Assembly (NCBI GenBank): GCA_002633005.1 | Contig: NMRA01000039.1 | Span: forward strand, 427,225 to 491,224 | Source of the DNA: Phoronis australis | Lineage: Eukaryota; Phoronida; Phoronidae | DNA: 64,000 bases | Reading direction: 5' to 3' | Shown: positions 25,646-38,000 of the stretch, in pieces | Layout of the letters: every line of letters starts with the position of its first letter | Numbering within the stretch: the stretch's first letter is position 1 | Position numbers and translations under genes: made by a program | The notes under the pieces: model-generated | Databases searched by the model: none | What the model saw: only the letters and a program-made list of their open reading frames with translations | Told to the model about the DNA's origin: nothing

Positions 25646-25933
25646 TTATCTTTTGAACACCGACGCAAACGCGTCTGTCATTGTGATGTATTTACCCTCA
25701 CGGGGTACGCTGGCCCATTTCAGAGACAACTCAGATAAGAGGGTTAGCACCAATGCGTCGGGCAGCCTCGTTCCTCGCCGCGCCACGAGGACGCAATCGA
25801 TTTCAGTCAGCTTTCTGGTTTTCTTATTTGGAAACATAAAATCACTAGAATATTTCGAGTTGGAAACGTGCAGTTGGTGAACTTGTCGTTGTCCACTTTG
25901 GTCTTTTAAAAGTGTGTACTGTACGACATACAT
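25646..25933 (-). CDS. Unrecognised 95-aa open frame
   Basis: Minus-strand frame with a protein-like interior (LTEIDCVLVARRGTRLPDAL, LLSELSLKWASVP, YITMTDAFASVFKR) ending in a normal stop. No domain recognised. Slightly GC-richer than its surroundings. It could be the last exon of a gene or a transposon relic beside the hAT-like element. Confidence 0.25.
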   Translation of the reverse strand: MYVVQYTLLKDQSGQRQVHQLHVSNSKYSSDFMFPNKKTRKLTEIDCVLVARRGTRLPDALVLTLLSELSLKWASVPREGKYITMTDAFASVFKR

Positions 25934-28900
25934 AAAACATGAGTTATTGGCTTCTTGCTGTACTTAGAAACGTAATGCACAGCTTCATGGCGGCGCCTAA
26001 TTTCCTATTAGTAGTAAACCAAGAAGACAAATATACATACAGTTCGTGGAAAAAGCCCATCCATCTTAACAGTACATCTCATACCGTGCGTGACTTCTGT
26101 GTACAGAAAGTATCCCAGGGATTACTATCTAATGCTTCCAGCAAAAGAACGCTAAGTCATATCCTTACATGTAAAGCCGTTTCAACTTGAAAATCCACCA
26201 TAAAATACCAATCTTCAGAGATAATGACAACTTACGGATGCAAATTAGATAAAATCACTGGGTGGTCGCATTTCTCGTCGCCCTCAACTAGGATTTCATC
26301 ACTTACGCCACAGAAATATAATGCTTTCTGGCTTAACGAGAACCGAATGTCTCAGTTCGAAGGAAGAATGATTGTTGCGTACATATTGACGAGAAGTTAA
26401 TGACTGAGACTGTACAAAATTGAAGAAATGATTACGTTGAAAAAGGATAATTAGACAATGCCCGTTAAACGGGAAATTACTGTTTTACGTGGTTTCCACT
26501 TCGACTAATCACGGAAATAACTTGTGGCAAACAAAATATCCAGGAAAACTCGATCGGGGTAATAATTTCAATGTGTTGACCGCGACTGAACAAGGTAAAT
26601 GTTTGGGGGGACGAGAGGGGGAGGGAGTGCGAAATCCACTACGTACCGTTACACGTAAGCAGTCATAAAATAGCCTTGTTCCAGCCGCCAACAGAGGCGC
26701 GCGTTTCTAACTGTTCCGACTTCCTTATTTGGAAACTTAATGAGTTGACTAGCCTGTTTGTTTACTTTCCCATTTAAAAAACAAAGAGAACGCCGTTTCT
26801 TTATCATTTTGTTTTTCACTTTATACATAAAATCATTTGGAGTGGAACAAACGTTTTAGTGCAGTAAGTATCGTGCTTATAAGGATAAGGCCTGCGTCAG
26901 TTCTAGCGTATTTAAGACAACGTAATATTGCGAAGATCGTCCTTACAAAGGTGCTGCAGTTATCGAGTGCATTAAAAACGAGGCAGGTGGCATTTTGAAT
27001 AAATTAGTTGTTAAGGTGACTAAGTTGTGTGTGCCCTCGTTGGGAAAACGAATCTTCGTCGGTTAGGTTGCTTGATGTCCTTTTAAGACAAAATCACCGC
27101 GAGCCAGAACGGGATTGGAAGTCGGCTCGCCCCTATCAAAAACAAGTCTAGGCCGTACAAAACTACGGCTTCCCGGTCATCGGCACAATTTGTGAATAAG
27201 CCAAGACTGATATAAACGATGTCACAAAAACAGCTTTTGATTGTGTTCATTTACCGCTTCAGTTTGAAACTGGTCGTAAGTTATTCATTGGTTAAAATCG
27301 AAATGTCATTTCTGGTTTGGACTGGCTGAGATCAGATTCTACAACTCGTCACGCCATGTCATTTTATTTGCCGAGCTACATGGTCCAACACAGATGACTG
27401 AACGAACTGCTGGTTCTTTGCAAGACTCGCCTGAAGAGCCAATTTGAGTCCAATATTAGCCTAAGTCAAAACTTCTTTTTTCAACGAAATGCGGGATTCT
27501 CAAGCCCGGTGCTTTAAACGGATGAGACGCGTCGGGTGCCATAGTACAAAGTAACCCTTTCATAATCATTCAATATTGACTTTACTGTTTGGACAAAAAC
27601 TGCAACATGATATTTGAAGACTTCTATCGCATCTTTACAAGCTTAAAGGTCGTAGGATCAATGACCCAGAGGTCGCTTTTTTACACGTTGTGTTCAGATT
27701 AGTTGGTGATAAGGCCAACTGAAAAAAGCAGAGTTGGTTCAGTCTCTGTCCCAACTCATTTTGAGACCTGCGCTCACCAACTGAAAAAAAATACGTTGAA
27801 CGCCCACTCGCATCAATGCCAGCCCGGTTTTTTTTGTTTTGAAAAGATGCACAAAGGCACGTAAGCCAAGGTTTGAAACGCAATATTTACCAAGGAATGA
27901 GTAAAAACAAAACAAATTCCCGCATCATCTTTAATTCCTAGTCTCAGGTGGAATGTCTTTTGAAAAAGTGAGCAACTAAAAAATACCCGCCCCCGACTTA
28001 ATTTTCAAAAAAACAGAGACCGTAAGCAGCTATTCTTTTTTGACCTTGACCGAGTTCTTTTAATTCAGTTTGGCACTGTTCGACCAGCTTTGGATTAATT
28101 TCCTAAACTATCTCGTGGCCTATTCCCGCATATTTAAACGTACCGCGATTCAGCACTCAGCACCGGCAATACACGGGCGTATTTAGGGGGAATGCCAAGC
28201 ATGGGTAGCCCCGCTAATTACTGGAGTGGTGAAAAAAACAGAGCTAACATTTGGTGTTAGGGGTGTCATGGTAGCTTGTCCTTTCGAAAAATAATATAAT
28301 CGGACGCCCAGTTTGCGACATCCTATTTTCTCAGCGAATTGGCCAAATCCATTTTCATGTTGCGAAAATCAAATCGATGATGAATGATCAACACAAAACA
28401 CAATTTTGGTTTCTCACTATACTCACCACTCTTTCTGATTTCTTATCCAAACGGCATAATTCTGTCTCATTTGGAACACTGCGCCAGCCGCCAATACGTG
28501 ATCGTCTGCTCGCAAAATCTGATCAGCAGAGTAAGGTAACCCCTCAACTAATTTGCACACAAAGGAAAAAAATCGATCGCAATGTCAAAATTGTCACTCT
28601 TGATTCTTGAAACAGCAAGATTACATTGCTGTACCAAATCATCAACGTCTCAGCAAGAGTAGTTTTATGACAGGTGTACAGTACCCATCATGAAAAGAAC
28701 AAGATAGATTTTCTTCATTTTAATTCATAATTTTAAAGAAAATATTTCTGTCACTACTAGTGAGGAATTGTCATAATTTGACTGCATGAACAAGGTTGCC
28801 AAGCACGTCAGAAATCGTTGAAGAAAAGTGACACCTCCGCAAAACGTCATGTTGATACAAAAGGAAGTTTTATTTTGTGAAAAGAGAATCCTACTTTTAG

Positions 28901-31495
28901 TCTTTTAAAACAAGACTTCAAAGTGCTGTGCTTTCACAAAACAATTATTCCATACCGAAATACATATTTTATTACAAAAATTAATTATACAACATTGTTT
29001 TCACATCATAGATTGGTCCAACATGGCTAAATAGAAATCACCTCTCAAAAGACATTATTGTATTTCAATGAAAAGGGTGACACCAATGCAATTCCAAAAT
29101 TTCCACTAACTACAGCAACATTCACTCTGACATGACTGAATATACATAGTTTAATTTGATTCATGAACAATAAAACATTCTAAAATATAAAAGTGTACAA
29201 GTCCCTTCGTGCAATAACAGAAAACGCACTGTGGGATACAACATAACTTCACACCAGAGCAAAGGATCAGCGAGAAATGTCCACTAGGGGGCACATTGAC
29301 GTGCAGATACGTCCCATGGCAATATCATCCCTGATAAAACGTAATGCCAACAACAATATCTTCAAGACCATTAGCCACCTGGCAACTCATAAGACTTCTA
29401 ACCATTTCGAAGACCTTCAAAGCTCCTCTAACCGATGATGTATTCCAATAAGAATAAATAAACTAGTGTGCATGTAGTTGATTAATAGTTCTTCCATTGC
29501 TCAACTGGTGGTGCACACTCACTTGCTCTTGTAAAGACGAAACACAATTCAGTGCCCATGGTATACACATAATTGTGCAAACATAACATAACATACTGTG
29601 CAGAAGACATCCACTCAACTTTCAAGTAACTTTGGTTTAAGCTGACCGTTACTCTCGGAACACATATTTTTCACTTGGCTGAAGGAACACCAATCACAGA
29701 CCACCAAATAGCATAAATAAAAAGCCTTACAACACATTTCTATATACTAATCAAATACAATATCTTTACTTCTTTCACAAAACTGTCCTTACTTAACCTC
29801 AAGGGATAGTCCGGAGTACTATGTGAAATTTCAGAAATTTAGAATAAAACATACAGAGTATTTGAAGTCTTTCTTTGTACCCCAACACATAACGGGTTGC
29901 AGAGACCCTTACACCTTTATTTTCCCAAACCTATAACTTTTATTTCCCTGTCCTGTGTCATCTAATTTGATTGAAGTTTTTGCACAAACCCAAACAAAAA
30001 CCAGGTAATTTGGATGCCTAGTGATGACTCATATGCCCCCCTATAAAGTATATGAAGCGATTTGGAACCACAATGAAAATAGAAATGCAGTCACAACTTT
30101 CAAAAATTCTGCAAGTCTTGGTGGACTTTTGTCTCCTTCAGGTAACCACACTCAGGCAAGCACTTCAAATTTTTACAAAATTTTGTGTTCAGAATAATCA
30201 CTGCACGGACAAAGGGATGCACCCAATGGATGCTCCCAAGGATCTAAGCAGGATTAAGACTGACCATGTCCATGGCTAGACATAATTTTCAAAGTGCTTC
30301 GCAATTTGCAGTACCGCGTAAATCTGGCATAATTATTGTTATTTAAATTTGGAGTTTCAATTTCGTTTGATTGGATCCAAAAGGCCAAAAATCATGTCGT
30401 AATTAAGAAGCAAATAAAAGCGGACTAGAAATTAAGTGGCTTGAGGAATGGTACAGATTATTCTTACCAAAATACGAAATGAAAATACAGGGTGAACACC
30501 ACATCTTTAATGCAAGAAATGTTACAAACAAATTACTGCCACTTATCACCAGGCCAACCAATACTTGACCAAAGAACAACGCAATAAAATCCAAAACGTA
30601 TACGATAGGAGTTCTCACTCCTTTCTCCGGTCCCCCAGATTTTGACGAGCCAATAGGACGCCAAGTTGAGCTGGAAACCAAGCTCAATTCATTGGCTAAA
30701 CTTGTTGCGTTATTTTTAAGAGACACCCCGTACAAGGTCCATCACCATCGATTCTGACCATTTCTCATACAGTTGTTAACCCACCGTACCCTCCAATATA
30801 CTGAATCCTGTGTAAAGGCAAGTATTGACGACAAAGCCTCCGGAGTTCATAGCTTCAATCTATACTTGAAGCACCAACTTTGACTTTATATCCTGGACGG
30901 TTACCGTAAAATCTCATGACTTTAGGGCGCAATATGGCAGACAAATGACATTTGACCTTTTAAATTTTTTCATGAAGCTGTGCAGCACCAAATGAATGCT
31001 TCTTATATCAAAAATAACATCTGGCAATATTTTGAGAAATTGTAGGCATTTTCAACCATGTTACAAAAATCTCTGAAGGACATTTCTGGAAATTATTTTC
31101 GCCCAAAGTAGGTGACATTTAACTGTACAGCTGCGACTAGATCAGCCAAGTTCCAAAGCCACTTACAGAGAGAATTAGGCTAAGCTCAAAATCGAGTTTG
31201 CAGACGAGTCTAATCATAGAAGCAATCAATGAACTCCACTCAGTTCACAGCGCAATCATGAACTAAGTGTTGTTATAAAATAAAACACTAAAACTGATTG
31301 CCAAACACCTTTACCATTTTCAAAACTGAGAGCATAGGACTTTAAACAAAGAATTCATAAAGAGAACAACACCGTCAACAAAAAGTATGCAAACACTGCA
31401 ATGATGCTTTCAAACATTTACCAATTGAAAAAGCACCTACTGATACTCTTGTTCTCTAAATGGCCATCCAGGGAGTTACTTCACCAACAGATGTT
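25934..31495. other. No gene recognised; BAZ2 downstream region
   Basis: From about 28865 the minus strand is T-rich and could include extended BAZ2 3' UTR. A 110-aa minus frame at 30403-30735 has hydrophobic runs but no family match by eye. A CTCF-like motif lies at 29281. Confidence 0.4.
29281..29294 (+). promoter_or_regulatory. CTCF-core-like motif downstream of BAZ2
   Basis: ccactagggggcac again fits the CTCF core perfectly, about 2.6 kb past the BAZ2 stop codon. The sequence equals the satellite motif, so it may be a repeat relic. Confidence 0.3.
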
Positions 31496-31865
31496 TTTAT
31501 TTTTAGGACTTCAAGGTGCAAAATATCCACAACTAGGTAACATTGTATCCATTCAGTGTTTCGAATGAAAACTCACAAATTGCCCTACTCAAGAAAGATC
31601 ACATCATTAGTGCACAAATATTACGACCTGTGCTGGCCAACTTATTACACTCAATCCCAAGAAATAACACATTGCCAGTTCTTCTGAAACCCTCAAATCA
31701 TCCTAGCCCTGGCAACAAACAATGACGTAATTCAAAAGGTTTTTTTGACATCGCAATCCCATGCAATGGTTGTTTAGTGCCTCTTCGAGAGATCTAGTCA
31801 CGATTCCACAGTTCAGACATGCGAATCCAACTCGAAGGCCTCATAAAGGGAATGCCGTAGTCAGC
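31496..31865 (-). other. BAZ2: Candidate BAZ2 3' UTR
   Basis: Sequence following the stop codon. The first AATAAA on the minus strand is at 31496-31501 (tttatt on plus), about 370 nt after the stop. Further AATAAA hexamers on the minus strand occur at about 29938 and 28870, so a longer UTR is possible. Confidence 0.4.
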
Positions 31866-32019
31866 TCAAGCATCTGTGTAGAATTCTGTCCACCTCTCCT
31901 CAAACAGTTTCCGCAAGGCGTGCCCCGCCATGCCAACTTCTGAATCATCCTCATTGAATACTTCGCAGTTGTCAAAGATCTGTCGAACGTCCGCCGCAAA
32001 CTCGCTGGTAACTTTATAA
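31866..32019 (-). CDS. BAZ2: BAZ2 exon 24: bromodomain end and stop codon
   Basis: 154 nt, phase 2, then stop TGA. The peptide carries FAADVRQIFDNCEVFNEDDS and ends LFEERWTEFYTDA. The Asn of FNEDDS is the family's acetyl-lysine anchoring residue and is present. Acceptor gtttcag. The exon lies about 1.2 kb from exon 23. Confidence 0.95.
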
Positions 32020-35000
32020 CTGAAACGCATGCAAAATAGATTGACGCACTAAAGACCAAGGCTGCTTTTGTCCAATTTCTTTGAATTATGTCTTCCAGCA
32101 ATATCTCTTCAAGGTTTGTTATTTTAGCAATGTATAACGAACTCGTGGGCGGGCGCCCTCTAGAGGGGCAGGTAGACACTCAACTGATCTTTTAACTGGC
32201 ATGTATGTTTGCGCAAATGCGAGTGGCACAATGCACATGTTGTCTGGGGTAATTCTCCACTCATTTTGCACAAAAATGGGTATTTTTCCACTTTTTAATG
32301 GCCGATTACCTTTTTGCAAATAATGAGAACTTGTCAATGTAGTTTTCATGGCCGCACTCAGGGGGGGCTCGGGGGGCTCGAATAAGCCCCCCCCCAAAAA
32401 AAAGGTCCGCCTCAGTGAAACAAAATGTCTGAGTAAACAAGACAAAAGTCCACAAAATCCCACGGGAAGTCAGCACGGATGCACAATTTGTGGGCTTGAA
32501 CCTAGTGGCCCCGTTTTTTATTTTTATTTTTTATTTTTTTTAGTCCTCGTTGATTTCTTTCACTAAACAGTCCATACACCGAAAAATTCGAGCCCCCATA
32601 TATTTTAGGCTGGGTGCGCACATGGTATTATGACATCTACATGCTACAACCCATGATTGCGATAGACTAAAATGATCTTAATCTTTACTTTTGTGGAGAA
32701 ATTTAACAAAACGAGATTTTGGCCATATTGTACGTTAATTAAGAGAATAATTACCATATTCAGTGCTAGGAATTTATGACTGTCAAGTACGTAAATTTCA
32801 GTTCACCTTCCTGTCCATTCAAACCATAGGTTTATGAACAATGGCATTAATGCAGCAATATAACATGCATTTTTACAAATAACTTTTACTTTTGTCATTA
32901 CATAAGACTAGTTCCACCCGTTATTGAAAATGACTGCAATCAAATGATATTTTCAATAAACGTACAGTGCACGCCAAAAATAGTCAGACAAAATGACCCG
33001 TAATTACCCATCATGACAGCTGAGCGGAAGCCGAATTCAACGTCGGAGTGGTTTTCCCTCATAATCAAGAATGAACAGGAAAATAGCAGGAAAGTTAGTA
33101 AGGTGGCCAAACCACTCTGTAAATAAAATCATGCAGCACCAATAGTTATTACTAGTAATTAAGGATGTTTTAACGGAATCAACCGTTATGATGGGGAAAA
33201 CGGTATTTTGACCGATCACTTTTGTCTCATTTAACTGTACATATCACTTACACTTTATTGTTAAGATTTTTCTTCAATGTGCTAAAGTCCATAGGTTTCT
33301 TGATAAACTTGCGATAGGATGGAAACTTCTTGCAGTTAACTGGCATGTGAAATGGTTTGGAGTCGGGGTGTTTCTCCAACTCGGACAGAGTGCTCCTGGA
33401 ACACAGATTCAAAGGGTTTGTGTACGGCATCATCAAACAATGGGTATGGCATAATCAAAAAGATAATGACATCATCGAACAGTGGGTACATCATCAAACA
33501 GTAGGTATGACATCACCAATCAATGGGTATGACATAATCAAAAAGAGAGTATGACATCATCAAAAAGTGGGTACATCATCAGACAGTAGGTAGTAACATT
33601 GTTGTCATCTCTGTTTCCGTTAAATCATTGTCATGTATGTTCAATTGGTATTTCTCTTATACCCTGCGAGGGGTGGCTATTCAGAACAGAAATAAATCTC
33701 TTACACCAAACAGTGCAAATGACATCATCAAGCACTGTGAGTGACATTGTAATTTTTATCAAAAACATCCGATTCAACAGGTTTGAAACGAAGGAAGGCA
33801 TTTCATTTCTCATTGTACTAAATATAATCTCAGGTGAACTTAAACTAGCCATCAACAGAGTCGGACATACCAACATATGGAAAAGTCAGTGGAAACATTC
33901 TTCGTTGGTTCTTCATTACTGGGCGACTCTGCCTTGTCGCCATAGTCCGTCTTGGCACCACTAGGTGTACTAGCAGTGCTGGCAGCAGCGGCTGCGTCAC
34001 TTTTACGCGACTTCTTCTCTGGTGTTGGGCAGGTCTCGCTGCCTACGTTACTCCCAGCATCCTCTTCAGTCGTGGACTCGCTCGTCTGCTTCTTTCTCGC
34101 CTTTGAATACTTGGCACGTTGGTATGTGTACTTGGACTGGAAAATAGGTCACAGCAATAGAGAGTATAGTCTTGGGAATTAGGAGAAAAGTATGCGGAGA
34201 GCGTAACCTGGGAATTAGGTGAAAAGTACGTGGACTGGAAATCAAGCAATGGATACCATCGATGAACAGCGCTCAATTTGCAGAGAAACTGTACGTAGAA
34301 AACGGAGCACACGGGCAGTATTTGTCCACTAAAGATTTTTAATTTAACTCGTGCTAACCATGTCTGCCAGCATATAGTGTTTGTATCACCTCATGCATTA
34401 TTCATGAGATGAAATCAACAGTTGTAAAAAACTGTTTTATGAATTCATGGGAATAATGTGATGAGCTAATGACAGATAAGAATTCACATTAACTGTTGAT
34501 ATAATTTTTTCATGGCAATCGTGATAATTTCTTATTTGTTATCAATCAAAACTGATAAATGATATAAAGAGGTTTTCAATGAATGATAATTTGCTTTGAA
34601 TGCTATCAGACTGGTGGATCATTTATCATCAGCCTTGACCCAACATGGATTCCTAACAACCAAAATAGGGGTGTATTCTAAACACTCTCCATGAATCCCC
34701 TTTGGGACAGAATAATGGCTGCATTCCTCTATGAAAAATATTCTAAAATTGAGCACAATTCCCCTCACCAGGCCCAAAAATTCCCCTACAATGATTAAAG
34801 AATTCCCCACTACGTTAGAATGACTGCTGCCCAGTGATAGTTTTGGCTACTTGTGGCACGCAGATGATTGGTGATCAGAGGGGAATTTCCCCTAAACCTC
34901 AAATTCTCTCTCAGAAGGTAGATACAGCTTAGAGAGTTCGTAAGATGGTGCAGTAGACGGCTTTAAAACCAGGAAATACTGCCATGGGTCATGCAAGGAC

Positions 35001-38000
35001 AGCATAGTCACTTACCTTACACCCTGTACATGAGCCACAAATCCACTTGCGAGGAGTTCTGGAAATGGACAATAGACATATATTAAACCCGACATCTCCG
35101 GAGTTATCATTTCCTGCACATTTCCCACAATGACCGACCAGCAATTATTTTTCCAAAGCATAGTGAGAAGGTAGTTGATAATTTGCATTTTAGTTGGTGA
35201 GAAGCAATCAAATGAAGACATTGAATTTGTGCTTTCACTACACTGAAAACTTCTACATCAGGTAGAGGATAATCGACATTGCTAACACTGCATGTTACAT
35301 AGTCAAATCTACAACCCCTACTTCCTACTGTGAATCTATGTACAATGAGAGGTGTTAACAATCTTTAGTTCATGCATTTTGTGAAGACAGATAGCATATA
35401 ACAGTATGAGGGTGACTGCCTTCCGTTCACAGTACAGACAGTTTTTGATTGGAAAGTTTGTGGCAGATGTACCAGTAGACCGTTTTAAGAAAAGTGACTT
35501 AGAACTCAAAACATAAATTTGATCGTAATGCTCCAAGTAATTATGTGCACATCACAGTCTAGAAATAATGCATAGAAACAGTACTCAGAAACTATAAGTT
35601 ATGTCCATATTCTCAGATACTTTGCATTTTTGTTCAAGTGATTATTGTAATTATTTTTCACAAATAGTTGTGTGGAATGTAAACCAAATTTCTGGCTTGA
35701 GTCTCAAGTGACAAACCTCAGCATTATTCAAGGTGCGACTACGAGAACTCACCTTTGGAATGGCGGATCAATACAGTCGATGTGGAATGCCACTGGGCAG
35801 TTGTTGCAGATGGCCATTCGTCCATTCTTCTTGCCACAGCGCACGCAGTGGGGGACCTTATTGGCACGTGACACGCACTCGTAACAGAACCAGTCACCAT
35901 CTGGGATGTCTGTCATGGGTGGCTGAAATCAGCAGTGATCAATCGGTGAATCAACGGGAACATTCATTATTACATTTAGTGAGAGTTTCCACATGTTTTT
36001 GCCTCGACAATTATGAGCAGAAATATGATACAGTAACAAGACTACATTGCGTAGCACGGGTTTGATTTCAACGACAGTATAAGAAAGGACACAATATATC
36101 ATGGAATTGCGTCATCAAAGATTACAAATAGGGCGATTCTATCAAAACTTTAAGACATTGCAACTTTCCAGTTTCTCATTGGAAGACTGTGAACAAGTCA
36201 AGCCATTATGTAATAATTAAATAATTAAAAGGAAACGGAGAAATCAACTGTAAGTCACAGCAGTTTGACTCACAGATTTGCCTATAACATGAAATGTAGA
36301 CAAAGCACATTAAGGGCCTCGTACGTTCTTTCACTGATACTTTCAAACTCACCTTAAAGCAGTATGTGTGGTATCCTTTGTCACAGCTGTCGCATAGCAA
36401 CAACTCAGCCTCATTGTCATCAAGGCGACAGATCTGACACAGCTGAAAGAACAAAAACATCTCTATGTTTTTTAACATTAATTGCGGAAAAAGGAACGTA
36501 AGAATTACGACCTGAAGCTCAGACAGCGGCGCCAAGAAGCATTTTATCTTGATGTCACTATAAACGATTATTTCCAGTGGAGTGGACAACAACTCCATAA
36601 TAAGACATGCTTCTGAAACGGTTAACATCACATGTTATATATGTTCTTACTCGGGTTTGTGTACCCAGATCTGAAATAATGCATTTTCAAAGAAAATTTT
36701 TTAAGCGTTACAATATAGGCCCATGTGCCTTATCTCCACATATAGTTGCAGGCAGCTATCCCTTGTACTGTATGCATGTCTCAAATTGAGCTTTTTAACA
36801 TTTTGCAATACCCTCCAATTAACAGTTAGTGTAAAATTGAAAACACATCAACACCTATTATTTTGTAACCAACACACTAACTTAATTTTTTTGCCCCACG
36901 GTTTCACTCATTGATGCAGCTTCACACAGACTTTCAAGGCTTAAGTACCTGGGCTTGGAATAACCAAAGATAAAAAAGAGGAAAAATTTCTAGGTGATGT
37001 ACCATTCCACAAATAGACTTATGTGATGGAAATATTCTTTATGTTGTAAAATTTAACTGAAATAAACGTTTTTGCATGAATAAAGTAAAAATAATGATAA
37101 AAAACAGGAAAAGAGGAAATCAAATACAAGGAAATTGAAACCAAAAAAGAGGAAATCCTCTTAAAAGAGGAAAAATTCCAAGCCCTGAAATGCTTGCAAA
37201 AATGGTTAGGAAATTTACGACAGCAAGTAACCTGAATCTTATTCCAGGCATGAAAAACTGGTGGAAAGAATGTTTTGGGGAAATCACCAACATTTTGTTC
37301 TTGGAACACGCAACACTTCGCTAAATGTACCAAACGACAACCATCAGGCAACAACGTAGGCAAGAATTAAAGCAGCAAACATGAACATAGGATTTAGCTA
37401 GCCACATAAAGCTTCATCATAGTACGTGTTTGTGAAGTATGCGTCCGTAAGACGTGAAATGTAAGCATGAAATCATTGAGACACCAAGACGTCCAAACTA
37501 AAGACATCACTTTGACACATAAGCATCGCTATTCCCTGCACACGACAAGTACAGTCATCTGCAGAATTAACATCTTGTGAGTATCTAAAGGCAAACATTG
37601 AGTTGCTTGGCAACCAACTTCCAGAGACTGCCAAATTACATCATTTGTTGCATTAATTTGACAATACAAATACGTGAGTTACGCGAGTTCTTCCATTTTT
37701 TGGCAAGTTGTAAAGGACTAAAACAGCATTGTTCCAACACTCAAAGGATAGATCAGAACTTTACCGACTGATTTTTCATTGAGTGTCATGAATGCAACAT
37801 GGACACAGATACTCATGCAATGGATGAATGTAAATTTTTCACAGACACAGATGATCACGGAGAAATGGATGGCTACTTTTTGAGACCAATGAACACACCT
37901 GATGTTCACAAAGAAGGGTGAGCGTAATTATTTTACTTTCTCACACCTACTCCTGTCCATTACTCACCACTTTCATTACTGACTTCTCCCACGAGATGGC

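Noticed and set aside
30403..30735. Minus-strand 110-aa ORF with hydrophobic segments downstream of BAZ2
   Set aside because: Composition and position fit non-coding or UTR sequence; no family recognised.
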